Positions 34,951-43,233 of a DNA stretch of 64,000 nucleotides are shown here, one piece after another; the first letter of the stretch is position 1; every line of letters starts with the position of its first letter. The position numbers and the translations under genes are program-made. The notes under the pieces are model-generated. The model worked only from the letters and a program-made list of their open reading frames with translations, did not search any database and was not told the origin of the DNA. The stretch is from Aminobacter sp. AP02 (GTDB lineage Bacteria > Pseudomonadota > Alphaproteobacteria > Rhizobiales > Rhizobiaceae), in NCBI RefSeq assembly GCF_003148805.1, contig NZ_QGGX01000005.1, forward strand, positions 248,001 to 312,000, written 5' to 3'.

Positions 34951-35071
34951 AAAGTTGGCGAACGGCAGCCTTGCGGCCGAGCGATCGCAGTTTGCCAATC
35001 TGGACTGTGATGCCCGACCAAAATAAGACTTGGCCGCTAGGAATGACGTTGGACGGGACGAAGGGCGGCAG

Positions 35072-35590
35072 ATGGACGTTGCGATCTATGTGGCGATTGC
35101 CGAAAATGGCGTTATCGGGCGCGACAATGGGCTGCCTTGGAAGCTTTCGAGCGATCTCAAACGCTTCAAGGCCGACACCATGGGCAAGCCGATCATCATG
35201 GGCCGCAAGACCTATGAGAGCATCGGCAAACCGTTGCCCGGCCGGGTCAACATCGTGGTCAGCCGCGACCCAAACTACCGAATCGATGGCGCGGAAACAG
35301 TGCAATCGGTGGAAGACGCCATCACCTTGGCCACAGCCAAGGGCCGCTGCATGCCTGGTGCCAATGAAATCTGCGTGATTGGCGGTGGCGAGATCTACCG
35401 CCAGGCTCTGCCGTTGGCGGACCGGCTGCATGTCACCCATGTGCTGGCCAGCCCCGATGGCGATACACGCTTCCCTGCAATCGAGCCGAACATCTGGGCC
35501 GTCGCCAGTTCACAGGACTTCCCCGCGGGCGAAAAAGACAGCCATGCGACACGCTACACAGTTTACGAGAAGCGCCGTGCGGTGCAATGA
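35072..35590 (+). CDS. folA: Dihydrofolate reductase
   Basis: 172-residue enzyme reducing dihydrofolate to tetrahydrofolate with NADPH, closing the cycle with ThyA. Motifs: VAIAENGVIGRDNGLPWKLS (with LPW and the acidic active-site region), DLKRFKADTMGKPIIMGRKTYESIG (NADPH-binding), PGRVNIVVSRDP and EICVIGGGEIYRQALPLADRL. The ATG at 35072 has AAGGGCGG upstream; homology supports it. Length is usual for alphaproteobacteria. hflK follows after about 150 bp with its own promoter. Confidence 0.96.
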   Translation: MDVAIYVAIAENGVIGRDNGLPWKLSSDLKRFKADTMGKPIIMGRKTYESIGKPLPGRVNIVVSRDPNYRIDGAETVQSVEDAITLATAKGRCMPGANEICVIGGGEIYRQALPLADRLHVTHVLASPDGDTRFPAIEPNIWAVASSQDFPAGEKDSHATRYTVYEKRRAVQ

Positions 35591-35643
35591 AGGTGCGCTT
35601 CATACATATGTAGTGAAATCAGAGGTACTTACGGGGCGTCGCG

Positions 35644-35672
35644 TTGAAAGCGCTTGCTCGCATCCCTATAGA
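35644..35672 (+). promoter_or_regulatory. Candidate promoter of hflK-hflC
   Basis: TTGAAA (35644-35649), 17-bp spacer, TATAGA (35667-35672), about 65 bp before the hflK ATG. The extended form GTTGAAA and CCCTATAG also resembles the alphaproteobacterial RpoH (heat shock) consensus, which would fit a membrane protease regulator next to degP. Assignment to sigma-70 or RpoH cannot be made by eye. Confidence 0.5.
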
Positions 35673-35738
35673 TGGTGTCAGTAATTAAGCGGCCATCTCA
35701 GGCGCGGCCGCCATTGTTTCGTAGTCGAAAGGACATTC

Positions 35739-36836
35739 ATGCCCTGGAACAATCAAAGTGGAGGCGGCGGCGGCCCATGGGGCGGCGGCGGCGGTGGAGG
35801 CGGTGGCCCTTGGGGGCAGGGTCCGCGCCCGAGCGGCCCACAGGGTTCTCCTCCCGATCTCGAAGACATCATTCGCCGGGGCCAGGACAAGCTCAAGCGC
35901 GCGCTTCCGGGCGGCGGCGGTTCGAGTGCCGTGCTGTTCGGACTGATCGGTGCGGGATTGATCGCATTTTGGGCGTTCCAGTCGATCTACACCGTTCAGC
36001 CTGACGAACTCGCCGTGGAATTGCGTTTCGGCAAGCCCAAGCAGGAACTGTCGCAGCCAGGCCTGCACTTCCATTGGTGGCCGATCGAGACGGTCGAGAA
36101 GGTCAACACGGCTGAAAAGCTTGTCGATATCGGCGAGATTCGCGGCAACACGTCGTCTGGCCTGATGCTTTCGGGCGACCAGAACATCGTCGACGTGAAA
36201 TTCTCCGTCGCCTATCAGGTCTCGAACCCGCAGGCCTATCTCTTCAACGTCTCTGAACCCGACATCATGGTGCGCCAGATCGCCGAAAGTGCGATGCGCG
36301 AGGTTGTCGGCCGCAGGCCGGCGCAGGACATCTTCCGCGACGATCGCCAGGGCATCGCCTCGGGCGTGCGCGACATCATCCAGGCGACGCTCGACGAGTA
36401 TGGCGCGGGCCTTTCAGTCAACGCGATTTCGATCGAGGACGCCGCACCGCCACGTGAAGTGGCCGATGCGTTCGATGAAGTGCAGCGTGCCGAACAGGAC
36501 GAAGACCGCTTCGTTGAGGAATCCAACCAGTATTCCAACCAGAAGCTCGGCCAGGCGCGCGGTGAAGCAGCTCAGGTCCGCGAAGACGCGGCCGCCTACA
36601 AGAACCGCGTTGTCCAGGAAGCCGAAGGTGAAGCCCAGCGCTTCATCTCCGTCTATGACGAATATGCCAAGGCGCCTGACGTGACCCGCAAGCGTCTCTA
36701 TCTCGAGACGATGGAAAAGGTGCTCCAGGGCTCCGGCAAGGTGATCGTCGAGCAAGGCAACGGCCAGGGCGTGGTACCTTATCTGCCACTTCCTGAACTA
36801 CAGAAGCGCGCTCCGGCGGCAGCGGGAGGCAAATGA
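35739..36836 (+). CDS. hflK: FtsH protease modulator HflK
   Basis: 365-residue SPFH/stomatin-family membrane protein. A Gly/Pro-rich N-terminus (residues 1-35), one membrane span (about 63-83, SAVLFGLIGAGLIAFWAFQS) and a periplasmic SPFH domain (VQPDELAVELRFGKPKQEL, GLHFHWWPIETVEKVN, MLSGDQNIVDVKFSVAYQV). A coiled-coil region follows (EVQRAEQDEDRFVEESNQYS). With HflC it forms a large cage around FtsH and restrains its proteolysis. The stop overlaps the hflC start by 4 bp (ATGA). Confidence 0.95.
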   Translation: MPWNNQSGGGGGPWGGGGGGGGGPWGQGPRPSGPQGSPPDLEDIIRRGQDKLKRALPGGGGSSAVLFGLIGAGLIAFWAFQSIYTVQPDELAVELRFGKPKQELSQPGLHFHWWPIETVEKVNTAEKLVDIGEIRGNTSSGLMLSGDQNIVDVKFSVAYQVSNPQAYLFNVSEPDIMVRQIAESAMREVVGRRPAQDIFRDDRQGIASGVRDIIQATLDEYGAGLSVNAISIEDAAPPREVADAFDEVQRAEQDEDRFVEESNQYSNQKLGQARGEAAQVREDAAAYKNRVVQEAEGEAQRFISVYDEYAKAPDVTRKRLYLETMEKVLQGSGKVIVEQGNGQGVVPYLPLPELQKRAPAAAGGK

Positions 36837-37786
36837 TGATGTCGAATCGTCTTCCCATCATCGGCGTCTTCGCCGCAATCATCCTGTTTCTGATCTGGTC
36901 GTCGATCTTCGTGGTCAATGAACGCCAGCAGGCGATCGTGCTGCGCTTCGGTGAGATCGTCGACGTCAAGACCGATCCCGGCATCTACTTCAAGGCGCCG
37001 TTCTCGATGTTCGATGCCGACAACGTGCAGATCATCGAAGACCGCGTCATGCGGCTCGACCTCGACGATATCCGCGTCCAGGTCTCGGGTGGCAAGTTCT
37101 ATGACGTCGATGCCTTCATCGCCTATCGCATCAACGATGCGCGCAAGTTCCGACAGACCGTGTCGGGCAGCGTGGAACTGGCCGAACAGCGCCTGCGCAC
37201 CCGTTTCGACGCGGCACTGCGCCGGGTCTACGGCGTGCGTGGCTTCGAAGCTGCGCTCTCCGAAGAGCGTGCTGCGATGATGCGCGAGGTTCGCGACCAG
37301 TTGCAGCCTGACGCGACATCGCTCGGCCTCGAGATCCAGGATGTCCGCATCCGCCGTACCGATCTCACCCAGGAAGTGTCGCAGCAGACCTTCGACCGCA
37401 TGAAGGCCGAACGTCTGGCCGAGGCCGAAAGGCTGAGGGCGCGTGGCCGCGAAGCAGCACAGCGCATCCGCGCCCGTGCCGACCGCGAAGTGGTCGAGAT
37501 CGTTGCCGAGGCGCAGAAGGAATCTGAAATCCTGCGCGGTGAAGGTGAAGCCCAGCGCTCCGCCGTATTCGCCGATGCGTTCAATCGCGATCCCGAGTTC
37601 TTCGACTTCTACCGGTCGATGAGCGCATACGGCACCGCGCTGAATGCAGATGGCACGACCATGGTGCTGTCGCCGGAATCGGAGTTCTTCCGCTACTTCC
37701 GCAGCCCGGATAGCGGCACGGCTCCAGCAGCCAAGGCAACGCCGGCTCCTGCCGCCGGTGCTGCAGGCCCCGCCACCAGCAACTAA
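36833..37786 (+). CDS. hflC: FtsH protease modulator HflC
   Basis: 317-residue partner of HflK. Residues 5-24 (LPIIGVFAAIILFLIWSSIF) are the membrane anchor; the SPFH domain follows (VVNERQQAIVLRFGEIVDVK, DPGIYFKAPFSMFDADNVQ, DLDDIRVQVSGGKFYDVDAF) and then a helical segment rich in Ala/Arg/Glu. Starts inside the end of hflK (ATGA overlap). The Ala/Pro-rich C-terminal tail (AAKATPAPAAGAAGPATSN) is common in alphaproteobacteria. Confidence 0.95.
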   Translation: MMMSNRLPIIGVFAAIILFLIWSSIFVVNERQQAIVLRFGEIVDVKTDPGIYFKAPFSMFDADNVQIIEDRVMRLDLDDIRVQVSGGKFYDVDAFIAYRINDARKFRQTVSGSVELAEQRLRTRFDAALRRVYGVRGFEAALSEERAAMMREVRDQLQPDATSLGLEIQDVRIRRTDLTQEVSQQTFDRMKAERLAEAERLRARGREAAQRIRARADREVVEIVAEAQKESEILRGEGEAQRSAVFADAFNRDPEFFDFYRSMSAYGTALNADGTTMVLSPESEFFRYFRSPDSGTAPAAKATPAPAAGAAGPATSN

Positions 37787-37789
37787 GCA

Positions 37790-37975
37790 GTGCGGGACTT
37801 TATTGTCGCCATAGGCCTGGTCCTCGTTATCGAGGGCCTGGTCTATGGCGGCTTTCCTTCCGCCGCCAAGAAGATGGCGGCGCAGGCAGCCGAAATACCC
37901 GAAGCCGTGCTCAGGGTCGTGGGTCTCATCGCGATCGTCATCGGCGTCGGCATCGTGTGGCTCATCCGGGGATAA
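37790..37975 (+). CDS. DUF2065 small membrane protein
   Basis: A 61-residue protein with two hydrophobic helices (about residues 4-22 and 41-60). The pattern MRDFIVAIGLVLVIEGLVYG and ending IGVGIVWLIRG matches DUF2065 (YjeT-like), which commonly accompanies hflK/hflC. Starts with GTG at 37790, 3 bp after the hflC stop, so it is part of the operon. Function unknown; perhaps connected with the HflKC-FtsH assembly. Confidence 0.88.
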   Translation: MRDFIVAIGLVLVIEGLVYGGFPSAAKKMAAQAAEIPEAVLRVVGLIAIVIGVGIVWLIRG

Positions 37976-38099
37976 CGGATGAATTGCGCCGCACCGGTAG
38001 CAATGGCCGCAAACAGGCCTTATTTGTTTTCATCATGACGCTTCGCGTTCGGACGGCCCGGCGCGATCAATGCCAAGACAGCCTCGGGAGGCTTCCCTG

Positions 38100-39620
38100 A
38101 TGATTTCCACGACCCTTTTGCGTACCATGCGAAAGGCCTCTCTGGCCGCCACGACAGCGCTGATGATCGGCGCTGTAGCTGCGCCGGCCTTCGTGGCACC
38201 GGCTTACGCGAACGGCCCTGAATCGGTCGCCGACCTAGCGGAGGGCCTGCTGGGCGCTGTCGTCAACATCTCGACGTCGCAGACGGTGAAGGGCGGGGTG
38301 GACGGGGAAGGCGGCGAAAAAGCGGTTCCGATGCCGCAGTTGCCGGAAGGCTCGCCGTTCCAGGATTTCTTCGACGAATTCTTCAAGAATCGCGAAGGCC
38401 AGGACAATGGCGACTCGCAGAAGGTGCAGTCGCTTGGTTCCGGCTTCGTCGTCGATGCCGAGCAGGGCATTGTGGTGACCAACAACCACGTCATTGCCGA
38501 CGCCGACGAGATAGAGGTGAATTTCTCCGACGGTTCGAAACTCAAGGCCGAGCTGGTAGGTACCGACACCAAGACCGATATTGCCGTTCTCAAGATCGAC
38601 CCCAAGGCCAAGAAGCTGACGGCGGTGAAGTTCGGCGACTCCAACAAGATGCGCATCGGCGACTGGGTGATGGCGATCGGAAATCCGTTCGGCCTCGGCG
38701 GAACCGTGACGGTTGGCATCATTTCGGCGCGCAACCGCGACATCAATTCCGGCCCATATGACGACTTCATCCAGACCGATGCCGCAATCAACCGCGGTAA
38801 TTCCGGCGGACCGTTGTTCAACATGGATGGCGAGGTCATCGGGATCAACACGGCGATCATTTCGCCGTCGGGCGGTTCGATCGGCATCGGCTTTTCGATC
38901 CCTGCCGAGATCGCGTCTGGTGTGGTTGATCAGCTGAAGCAGTTCGGTGAGACCCGCCGCGGCTGGCTCGGCGTGCGCATCCAGCCGGTGACCGACGACA
39001 TCGCCGAAAGCCTCGGTATGGCAACGGCCAAGGGAGCGCTGATTGCCGGCATCATCAAGGGCGGACCGGTCGACAAGGGCCAAATCCTGCCCGGTGACGT
39101 TGTGATCAAGTTCGACGGGAGGGACATCGTCGAGATGCGCGATCTGCCGCGCGTGGTCGCCGAAAGCCCGGTGGGCAAGGCCGTCGACGTGGTGATCGTG
39201 CGCAAGGGCGTCGAGCAGACCGTCAAGGTGACGCTCGGCAGGCTCGAGGACGGCGAGAAGCTGGCCGAAGGCGAACCCGCCAAGCCGGAAGAAGGTGCCG
39301 ACAAGGGTGCCCAGGTTGCCGCGGCAAGCGTGCTCGGCATGACGGTCGGCGAACTCAATGCCGACACCCGCGCCAAGTTTGGCATCGCCGCCGAGGTGTC
39401 GGGTGCGGTGGTGACAGCCGTCGCCAAGGATTCGGCCGCAGCGGAGCGGGGCATTGTCGCCGGTGAGGTGATCACCGAGATTGCCCAGGAATCGGTGTCG
39501 ACTCCTAAAGAGGTGATGGATCGTATCGCCGCGCTCAAGGAACAGGGGCGCAAGAACGCATTGCTGATGCTCGCGTCCAAGACCGGAGAACTGCGGTTCG
39601 TGACGATCCGCATGGACTGA
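38100..39620 (+). CDS. degP: Periplasmic serine protease DegP/Do family
   Basis: 506-residue HtrA-type protease/chaperone that degrades misfolded periplasmic proteins. Residues 1-37 make a signal peptide ending AYA. The trypsin-like domain has the triad His130 (VVTNNHVI), Asp160 (TKTDIAVLKI) and Ser235 (NRGNSGGPLF), and a Q-linker region rich in Gly/Glu near 65-85. Two PDZ domains follow (RRGWLGVRIQPVTDDIAESL at about 285 and GAVVTAVAKDSAAAERGIVA at about 440). The ATG at 38100 gives the signal peptide proper. Sits 125 bp after DUF2065 and may share hflKC control. Confidence 0.95.
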   Translation: MISTTLLRTMRKASLAATTALMIGAVAAPAFVAPAYANGPESVADLAEGLLGAVVNISTSQTVKGGVDGEGGEKAVPMPQLPEGSPFQDFFDEFFKNREGQDNGDSQKVQSLGSGFVVDAEQGIVVTNNHVIADADEIEVNFSDGSKLKAELVGTDTKTDIAVLKIDPKAKKLTAVKFGDSNKMRIGDWVMAIGNPFGLGGTVTVGIISARNRDINSGPYDDFIQTDAAINRGNSGGPLFNMDGEVIGINTAIISPSGGSIGIGFSIPAEIASGVVDQLKQFGETRRGWLGVRIQPVTDDIAESLGMATAKGALIAGIIKGGPVDKGQILPGDVVIKFDGRDIVEMRDLPRVVAESPVGKAVDVVIVRKGVEQTVKVTLGRLEDGEKLAEGEPAKPEEGADKGAQVAAASVLGMTVGELNADTRAKFGIAAEVSGAVVTAVAKDSAAAERGIVAGEVITEIAQESVSTPKEVMDRIAALKEQGRKNALLMLASKTGELRFVTIRMD

Positions 39621-39650
39621 GTCCGGAAATCCCGGCAAGTCTCTGAGGTA

Positions 39651-39688
39651 AAAGAAAAAAGGCGGCTAGGTAGCCGCCTTTTTTCTTT
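39651..39688. terminator. Bidirectional intrinsic terminator between degP and the GNAT gene
   Basis: A perfect 18-bp inverted repeat: AAAGAAAAAAGGCGGCTA (39651-39668) against TAGCCGCCTTTTTTCTTT (39671-39688), loop of two G. GC core with A/T flanks gives a U run on both strands, so it serves degP (plus) and the convergent GNAT gene (minus). The last codons and stop of the GNAT gene lie inside the stem. Confidence 0.92.
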
Positions 39689-40241
39689 GCTGCCATTCGG
39701 CTTGTGATAGCCGGTAATATACGTGGCGCTTGAGCTCCGGCTGAGTGTCCGGCACCCGCGGATGGTCGAAGTCGCGCGACGGATCGTGACGCATGGCCAG
39801 GCGCTTCATGACGGCGGTGGAGCGGTGGTTGTTCCAAACCGCGAAGGAGACGACCTCGCCAAGCTTCAGCGTCTCGAAGCAATAGGTGAGCCACGCTTCC
39901 GAGGCTTCGGTGACGTAGCCCTTGCCCCAGAATTCGGGCGCGAGCCGCCAGCCGATCTCCATTGTGCCTTTGGGGATGAATGGCGCGAGATCGGTAGGGT
40001 TGATGCCGACAAAGCCAATGCATTCACCTGTGGCGGCAATCTCGGCCGCGGTGAAGCCATAGCCGTCGCGGTCGATGTTGCCGCGGAGCCTGTCGAACAG
40101 TTCGTCGCTCTCCGCCCGGCTGCGGAGTATGCCGAAGAACTCCATCACCTGCTTGTCCGAATTGATGCGGTGGAAGAGCGCGCGGTCGCGCTCTTCCCAG
40201 TTGCGCAGGGTCAGGCGAGCGGTGCGGATCGGTTCCATCAT
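39666..40241 (-). CDS. GNAT acetyltransferase, RimJ/RimL type
   Basis: 191-residue acetyltransferase of the Acetyltransf_3 group: MMEPIRTARLTLRNWEERDR at the start, ECIGFVGINPTD, MEIGWRLAPEFWGKGYVTEA (acetyl-CoA loop) and VVSFAVWNNHRSTAVMKRLA. Such proteins modify ribosomal protein N-termini or small molecules; substrate not known. Start overlaps the serB stop by 4 bp (ATGA), so the two are coupled. Its final codons for QRKKAAT form one arm of the shared terminator. Confidence 0.88.
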   Translation of the reverse strand: MMEPIRTARLTLRNWEERDRALFHRINSDKQVMEFFGILRSRAESDELFDRLRGNIDRDGYGFTAAEIAATGECIGFVGINPTDLAPFIPKGTMEIGWRLAPEFWGKGYVTEASEAWLTYCFETLKLGEVVSFAVWNNHRSTAVMKRLAMRHDPSRDFDHPRVPDTQPELKRHVYYRLSQAEWQQRKKAAT

Positions 40242-41122
40242 ACAAACTCGTCGCGGCTGTAGCCCTGGAGGTAAAGCAGGGCGGTCAGGTCTGAATTGTC
40301 GATGCGGATCTTCGCCTGGGCAGCCACCGACGACTTGGCGTGAAGCGCAACGCCCGAGCCGGCGAGGCGGATCATGTCGAGGTCGTTGGCGCCATCGCCC
40401 ACCGCTATGGCATCGGCAGGGGTGAGGCCGAGGCGGGCGGAAATCTGGTTCAGCGCATCGGCCTTGGCGGCGCGGCCGAGGATCGGCTCCGAGACCTTGC
40501 CGGTGAGGCGACCGTCGGCTTCTATCAGGTGGTTCGCGCGGTTTTCATCGAAACCGAGCATCTTGGCGATGCGTGAGGTGAAGACGTCGAAGCCGCCGGA
40601 GACCAGTGCCGTGTAGGCGCCATGCGCCTTCATCGTGGCGACCAGCGTCTTGCCGCCGGAGGCTAGGGTCAAGCGGTTGTCGATGATCCGGTCGATGACC
40701 GCAGCGTCGAGACCGGCAAGCAAGGCAACGCGCTCGCGCAAGGCCGGTTCGAAGGCGATCTCGCCATTCATCGAACGTGCCGTGATGTCGGCGACGCGAT
40801 CCTTGACGCCGATCTCGTCGGCAAGTTCGTCGATGCATTCCTGGTCGATCATGGTCGAATCCATGTCGGCGATCAGGATCTTTTTCCTACGGTCGGCGTT
40901 ATCCTGAACGACGAAATCGATAGCTTCGCCGCCAAGGGCGGCCGCGAGCGCCCCTTGGGCATCGTCGGCGGAAAGTGTGGCGGGCAAGGCGATGTCGCAG
41001 GCGACTGCTTCGCCCAGCCAGACAATGCCGCTTGCACCGAGGGCGCGAGAGGCCTTATCGGCAAGGGACGGAGCCAGCAGTGCGCGGGCCGGATGGGAAA
41101 TCAGCGTGGCGATCAGCGGCAT
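40238..41122 (-). CDS. serB: Phosphoserine phosphatase
   Basis: 294-residue HAD-superfamily enzyme for the last step of serine synthesis. The nucleophile motif is ILIADMDSTMIDQE (Asp86-Asp88), then motif II in ALVSGGFDVFTSRIA, Lys in LGRAAKADAL and motif III in AIAVGDGANDLDMIRLAGSG. An N-terminal ACT-like region of about 75 residues precedes it (MPLIATLISHPARALLAPSL). The ATG at 41122 fits family length and overlaps the divergent miaA start by 17 bp. Followed by the GNAT gene on the same transcript. Confidence 0.94.
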   Translation of the reverse strand: MPLIATLISHPARALLAPSLADKASRALGASGIVWLGEAVACDIALPATLSADDAQGALAAALGGEAIDFVVQDNADRRKKILIADMDSTMIDQECIDELADEIGVKDRVADITARSMNGEIAFEPALRERVALLAGLDAAVIDRIIDNRLTLASGGKTLVATMKAHGAYTALVSGGFDVFTSRIAKMLGFDENRANHLIEADGRLTGKVSEPILGRAAKADALNQISARLGLTPADAIAVGDGANDLDMIRLAGSGVALHAKSSVAAQAKIRIDNSDLTALLYLQGYSRDEFV

Positions 41123-42059
41123 CGAAAATTCCGGAAAAGGCGAGGGGCGCATCAAGAATGCGACCCTGATAGCCGGGCCGACCGCCAGCGGCAAGTCGGC
41201 GCTGGCGCTGCGCCTGGCCGAACGTGACGGCGGGGTGATCGTCAACGCCGATTCGATGCAGGTCTACAGCGTGCTCAACGTTCTGACCGCACGGCCGGGT
41301 ACTGACGATTTGGCGCGCGTTCGCCACTTCCTCTACGGCCACGTGTCGCCGGCGACGGCCTATTCCACCGGCAGCTGGCTGCGAGACGTCGCCGTGGCGG
41401 CCGACAGCGGGCTGTTCGTGGAAAAACCGCCGATCTTCGTCGGGGGCACCGGGCTCTATTTCCGGGCGCTGGCCGAAGGCATCTCTGAAATGCCAGACAT
41501 TCCCACCGAAATCCGCGACCGCTGGCGCTGGCGGCTCAACGAGGAGGGGGCGCCCAGGCTGCACCGGCTGCTGATGAACGTGGACAGCGCTGTTGCCATG
41601 CGCCTCAAGGCCAGCGACGGCCAGCGCATCGTGCGCGCATTGGAAGTGCTGGAGGCCTCGGGCCGTTCGATCCTGAAATGGCAAGCCGACAAGGGACACC
41701 CGATGATCGATCTCGCCACGGCGCGTTTCATTGTCATCGAGCCGGAACGCGAGTTGCTGATCACGCGGATAGATGCCCGTTTCGACAAGATGATCGAGCT
41801 TGGCGCCCTTGATGAAGTGAAGGCGATCACCGCCATGCGGCTGGCGCCGGAACTTCCCGCAATGAAGGCGATCGGCGTGCGCGAGCTGGCAAGCGCAATG
41901 GCCGGGGAGCAGAGCTTCGACATGGCAATCGAGCGGGCCAAGATTGCGACTCGCCAATATGCCAAGCGGCAATCGACCTGGTTCCGCAACCAGTTCGGGC
42001 CGGAATGGCGTCGCATCGGCGGCGAGGCTGGTAGGGACCCTGGCGCGGCTGATGCATAG
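41106..42059 (+). CDS. miaA: tRNA dimethylallyltransferase
   Basis: Transfers a dimethylallyl group to A37 of tRNAs reading UNN codons. With the GTG at 41106 the product is 317 residues, the normal length. Motifs: P-loop LIAGPTASGKSALALRLAE, NADSMQVYSVLNVLTARP, RHFLYGHVSPATAYSTGSW, PPIFVGGTGLYFRAL and TRQYAKRQSTWFRNQF. No ATG is suitable: the frame is open far upstream, but that part lies antisense to serB. With GTG the two divergent genes overlap by 17 bp, so promoters must lie inside each other's coding sequence. The start is the only uncertain part. Confidence 0.92.
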   Translation: MAISGIENSGKGEGRIKNATLIAGPTASGKSALALRLAERDGGVIVNADSMQVYSVLNVLTARPGTDDLARVRHFLYGHVSPATAYSTGSWLRDVAVAADSGLFVEKPPIFVGGTGLYFRALAEGISEMPDIPTEIRDRWRWRLNEEGAPRLHRLLMNVDSAVAMRLKASDGQRIVRALEVLEASGRSILKWQADKGHPMIDLATARFIVIEPERELLITRIDARFDKMIELGALDEVKAITAMRLAPELPAMKAIGVRELASAMAGEQSFDMAIERAKIATRQYAKRQSTWFRNQFGPEWRRIGGEAGRDPGAADA

Positions 42060-42133
42060 GAAACGCTGCTAGGGATTAACCCTCCGTAAGGCGTGGCATG
42101 GCATAAAGCCCATAGGGGTTCATCAGGGGTGTC

Positions 42134-42925
42134 ATGCGCTTTCACCGGGCTGAAGCCGCATTTTTCGTCTTTATCGCGCTGATTTTGACTGCGGCGCTGG
42201 CGATTTTCTATGCCTGGAGCCTGGTCGAAGGTCCAGCTGACGCGCTCTACATGCCCGGGCGGGTCGAGAGCATAGCGGTTCTCCAGAAATTGTTGCTCGT
42301 CACTGCCGTCATGTTGACCGGCACGCTTCTGTTTGGAATGTTCTTCATCTTTCCCCAGATACGTACGCAGGTGAAGGAAGGCGGCAAGCTGCGCGAGATG
42401 ACGGCTTCTCTCAGCGCGCGTTCGCGCAATCTTGAACAGGCAGCCCTTACCGACGGGCTGACCGGGATGCAGAACCGGCGCTATTTCGACGATGCCCTGA
42501 AGGAATATCTGCAGGAATTCCGTCGCATCGATAGGCCGGTCGGCTTGATGATCCTCGACCTCGATCATTTCAAGCAGGTCAACGATACCTACGGTCACGA
42601 TGCCGGAGACGAGGTGTTGCGATCGGTGGCCAAATGCCTGAAGAGCATGACCAGATATCACGACGTGGTAGCACGGCTCGGCGGTGAGGAATTCGCCATC
42701 GTCGTGCCCAACATGGACATCGAACTGTTGCATCGTGTTGCCGACAGGATGCGCAAGGCGATTGCCTCGCTGTCCATCGAGACGAGCGGCACCCAACTCA
42801 ACGTCACCTCAAGCGTTGGTCTTGCCTTGTGGGACAAGGAAGAAACCGCCGAAGAGTTCTACCGCCGGGCCGACAAGCAACTCTATGAAGCCAAGCGGCA
42901 GGGCCGCAATCGAGTTTGCGCCTGA
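42134..42925 (+). CDS. Diguanylate cyclase, membrane anchored, minimal sensor
   Basis: 263 residues: two membrane helices (about 9-29 and 50-73) around a short periplasmic loop, a coiled linker (REMTASLSARSRNLEQAALT), then a GGDEF domain with TDGLTGMQNRRYFDDAL, LDLDHFKQVNDTYGHDAGDE and GGEEF (183-187). I-site RYHD (174-177) is intact. Makes cyclic di-GMP; the small sensor region does not reveal the signal. The ATG at 42134 lies 74 bp after miaA. It is the second of two GGDEF genes here; a PilZ protein is encoded at 62.2 kb. Confidence 0.9.
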   Translation: MRFHRAEAAFFVFIALILTAALAIFYAWSLVEGPADALYMPGRVESIAVLQKLLLVTAVMLTGTLLFGMFFIFPQIRTQVKEGGKLREMTASLSARSRNLEQAALTDGLTGMQNRRYFDDALKEYLQEFRRIDRPVGLMILDLDHFKQVNDTYGHDAGDEVLRSVAKCLKSMTRYHDVVARLGGEEFAIVVPNMDIELLHRVADRMRKAIASLSIETSGTQLNVTSSVGLALWDKEETAEEFYRRADKQLYEAKRQGRNRVCA

Positions 42926-43233
42926 CAGCCATCTCTGAATTCGTGGTGCCGCCCGTCTGAGTCGATTCAGCGCGCCCTGCAGACGCCTTTGCTCGTCGAT
43001 CCGGTCAGATTGCGGACATAGCTGGACGTTTTCCACAGCCGAAAATCTGCCTGCGGCCCGGGAACGCCCGGCGCGGGCTTGGGCCTTTCAACGCTGGAAT
43101 TCCTACCGTTGCAGCCCGGCAACTAGGTTTGAAAACCGTCGGAGGCGGGTTGCTAGGCACGCACGAAAGGCGATTTACGTTTTGTTCACCATCGCCTACA
43201 CCCGCGATTCACCTCGCAAGGACCTGCCCCTCC
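42926..43233. other. Intergenic region before minC, no clear gene
   Basis: About 308 bp between the diguanylate cyclase and the preferred minC start. It must carry the minCDE promoter, but I could not choose a core promoter with confidence. Short frames on both strands lack ribosome sites. A frame continuous with minC extends through 43129 but is not family-like. Confidence 0.5.

Noticed and set aside
42940-43036. Minus-strand frame with a protein-like stretch YVRNLTGSTSKGVCRALN
   Set aside because: Could be the end of a decayed small gene, but no start, ribosome site or domain can be shown.
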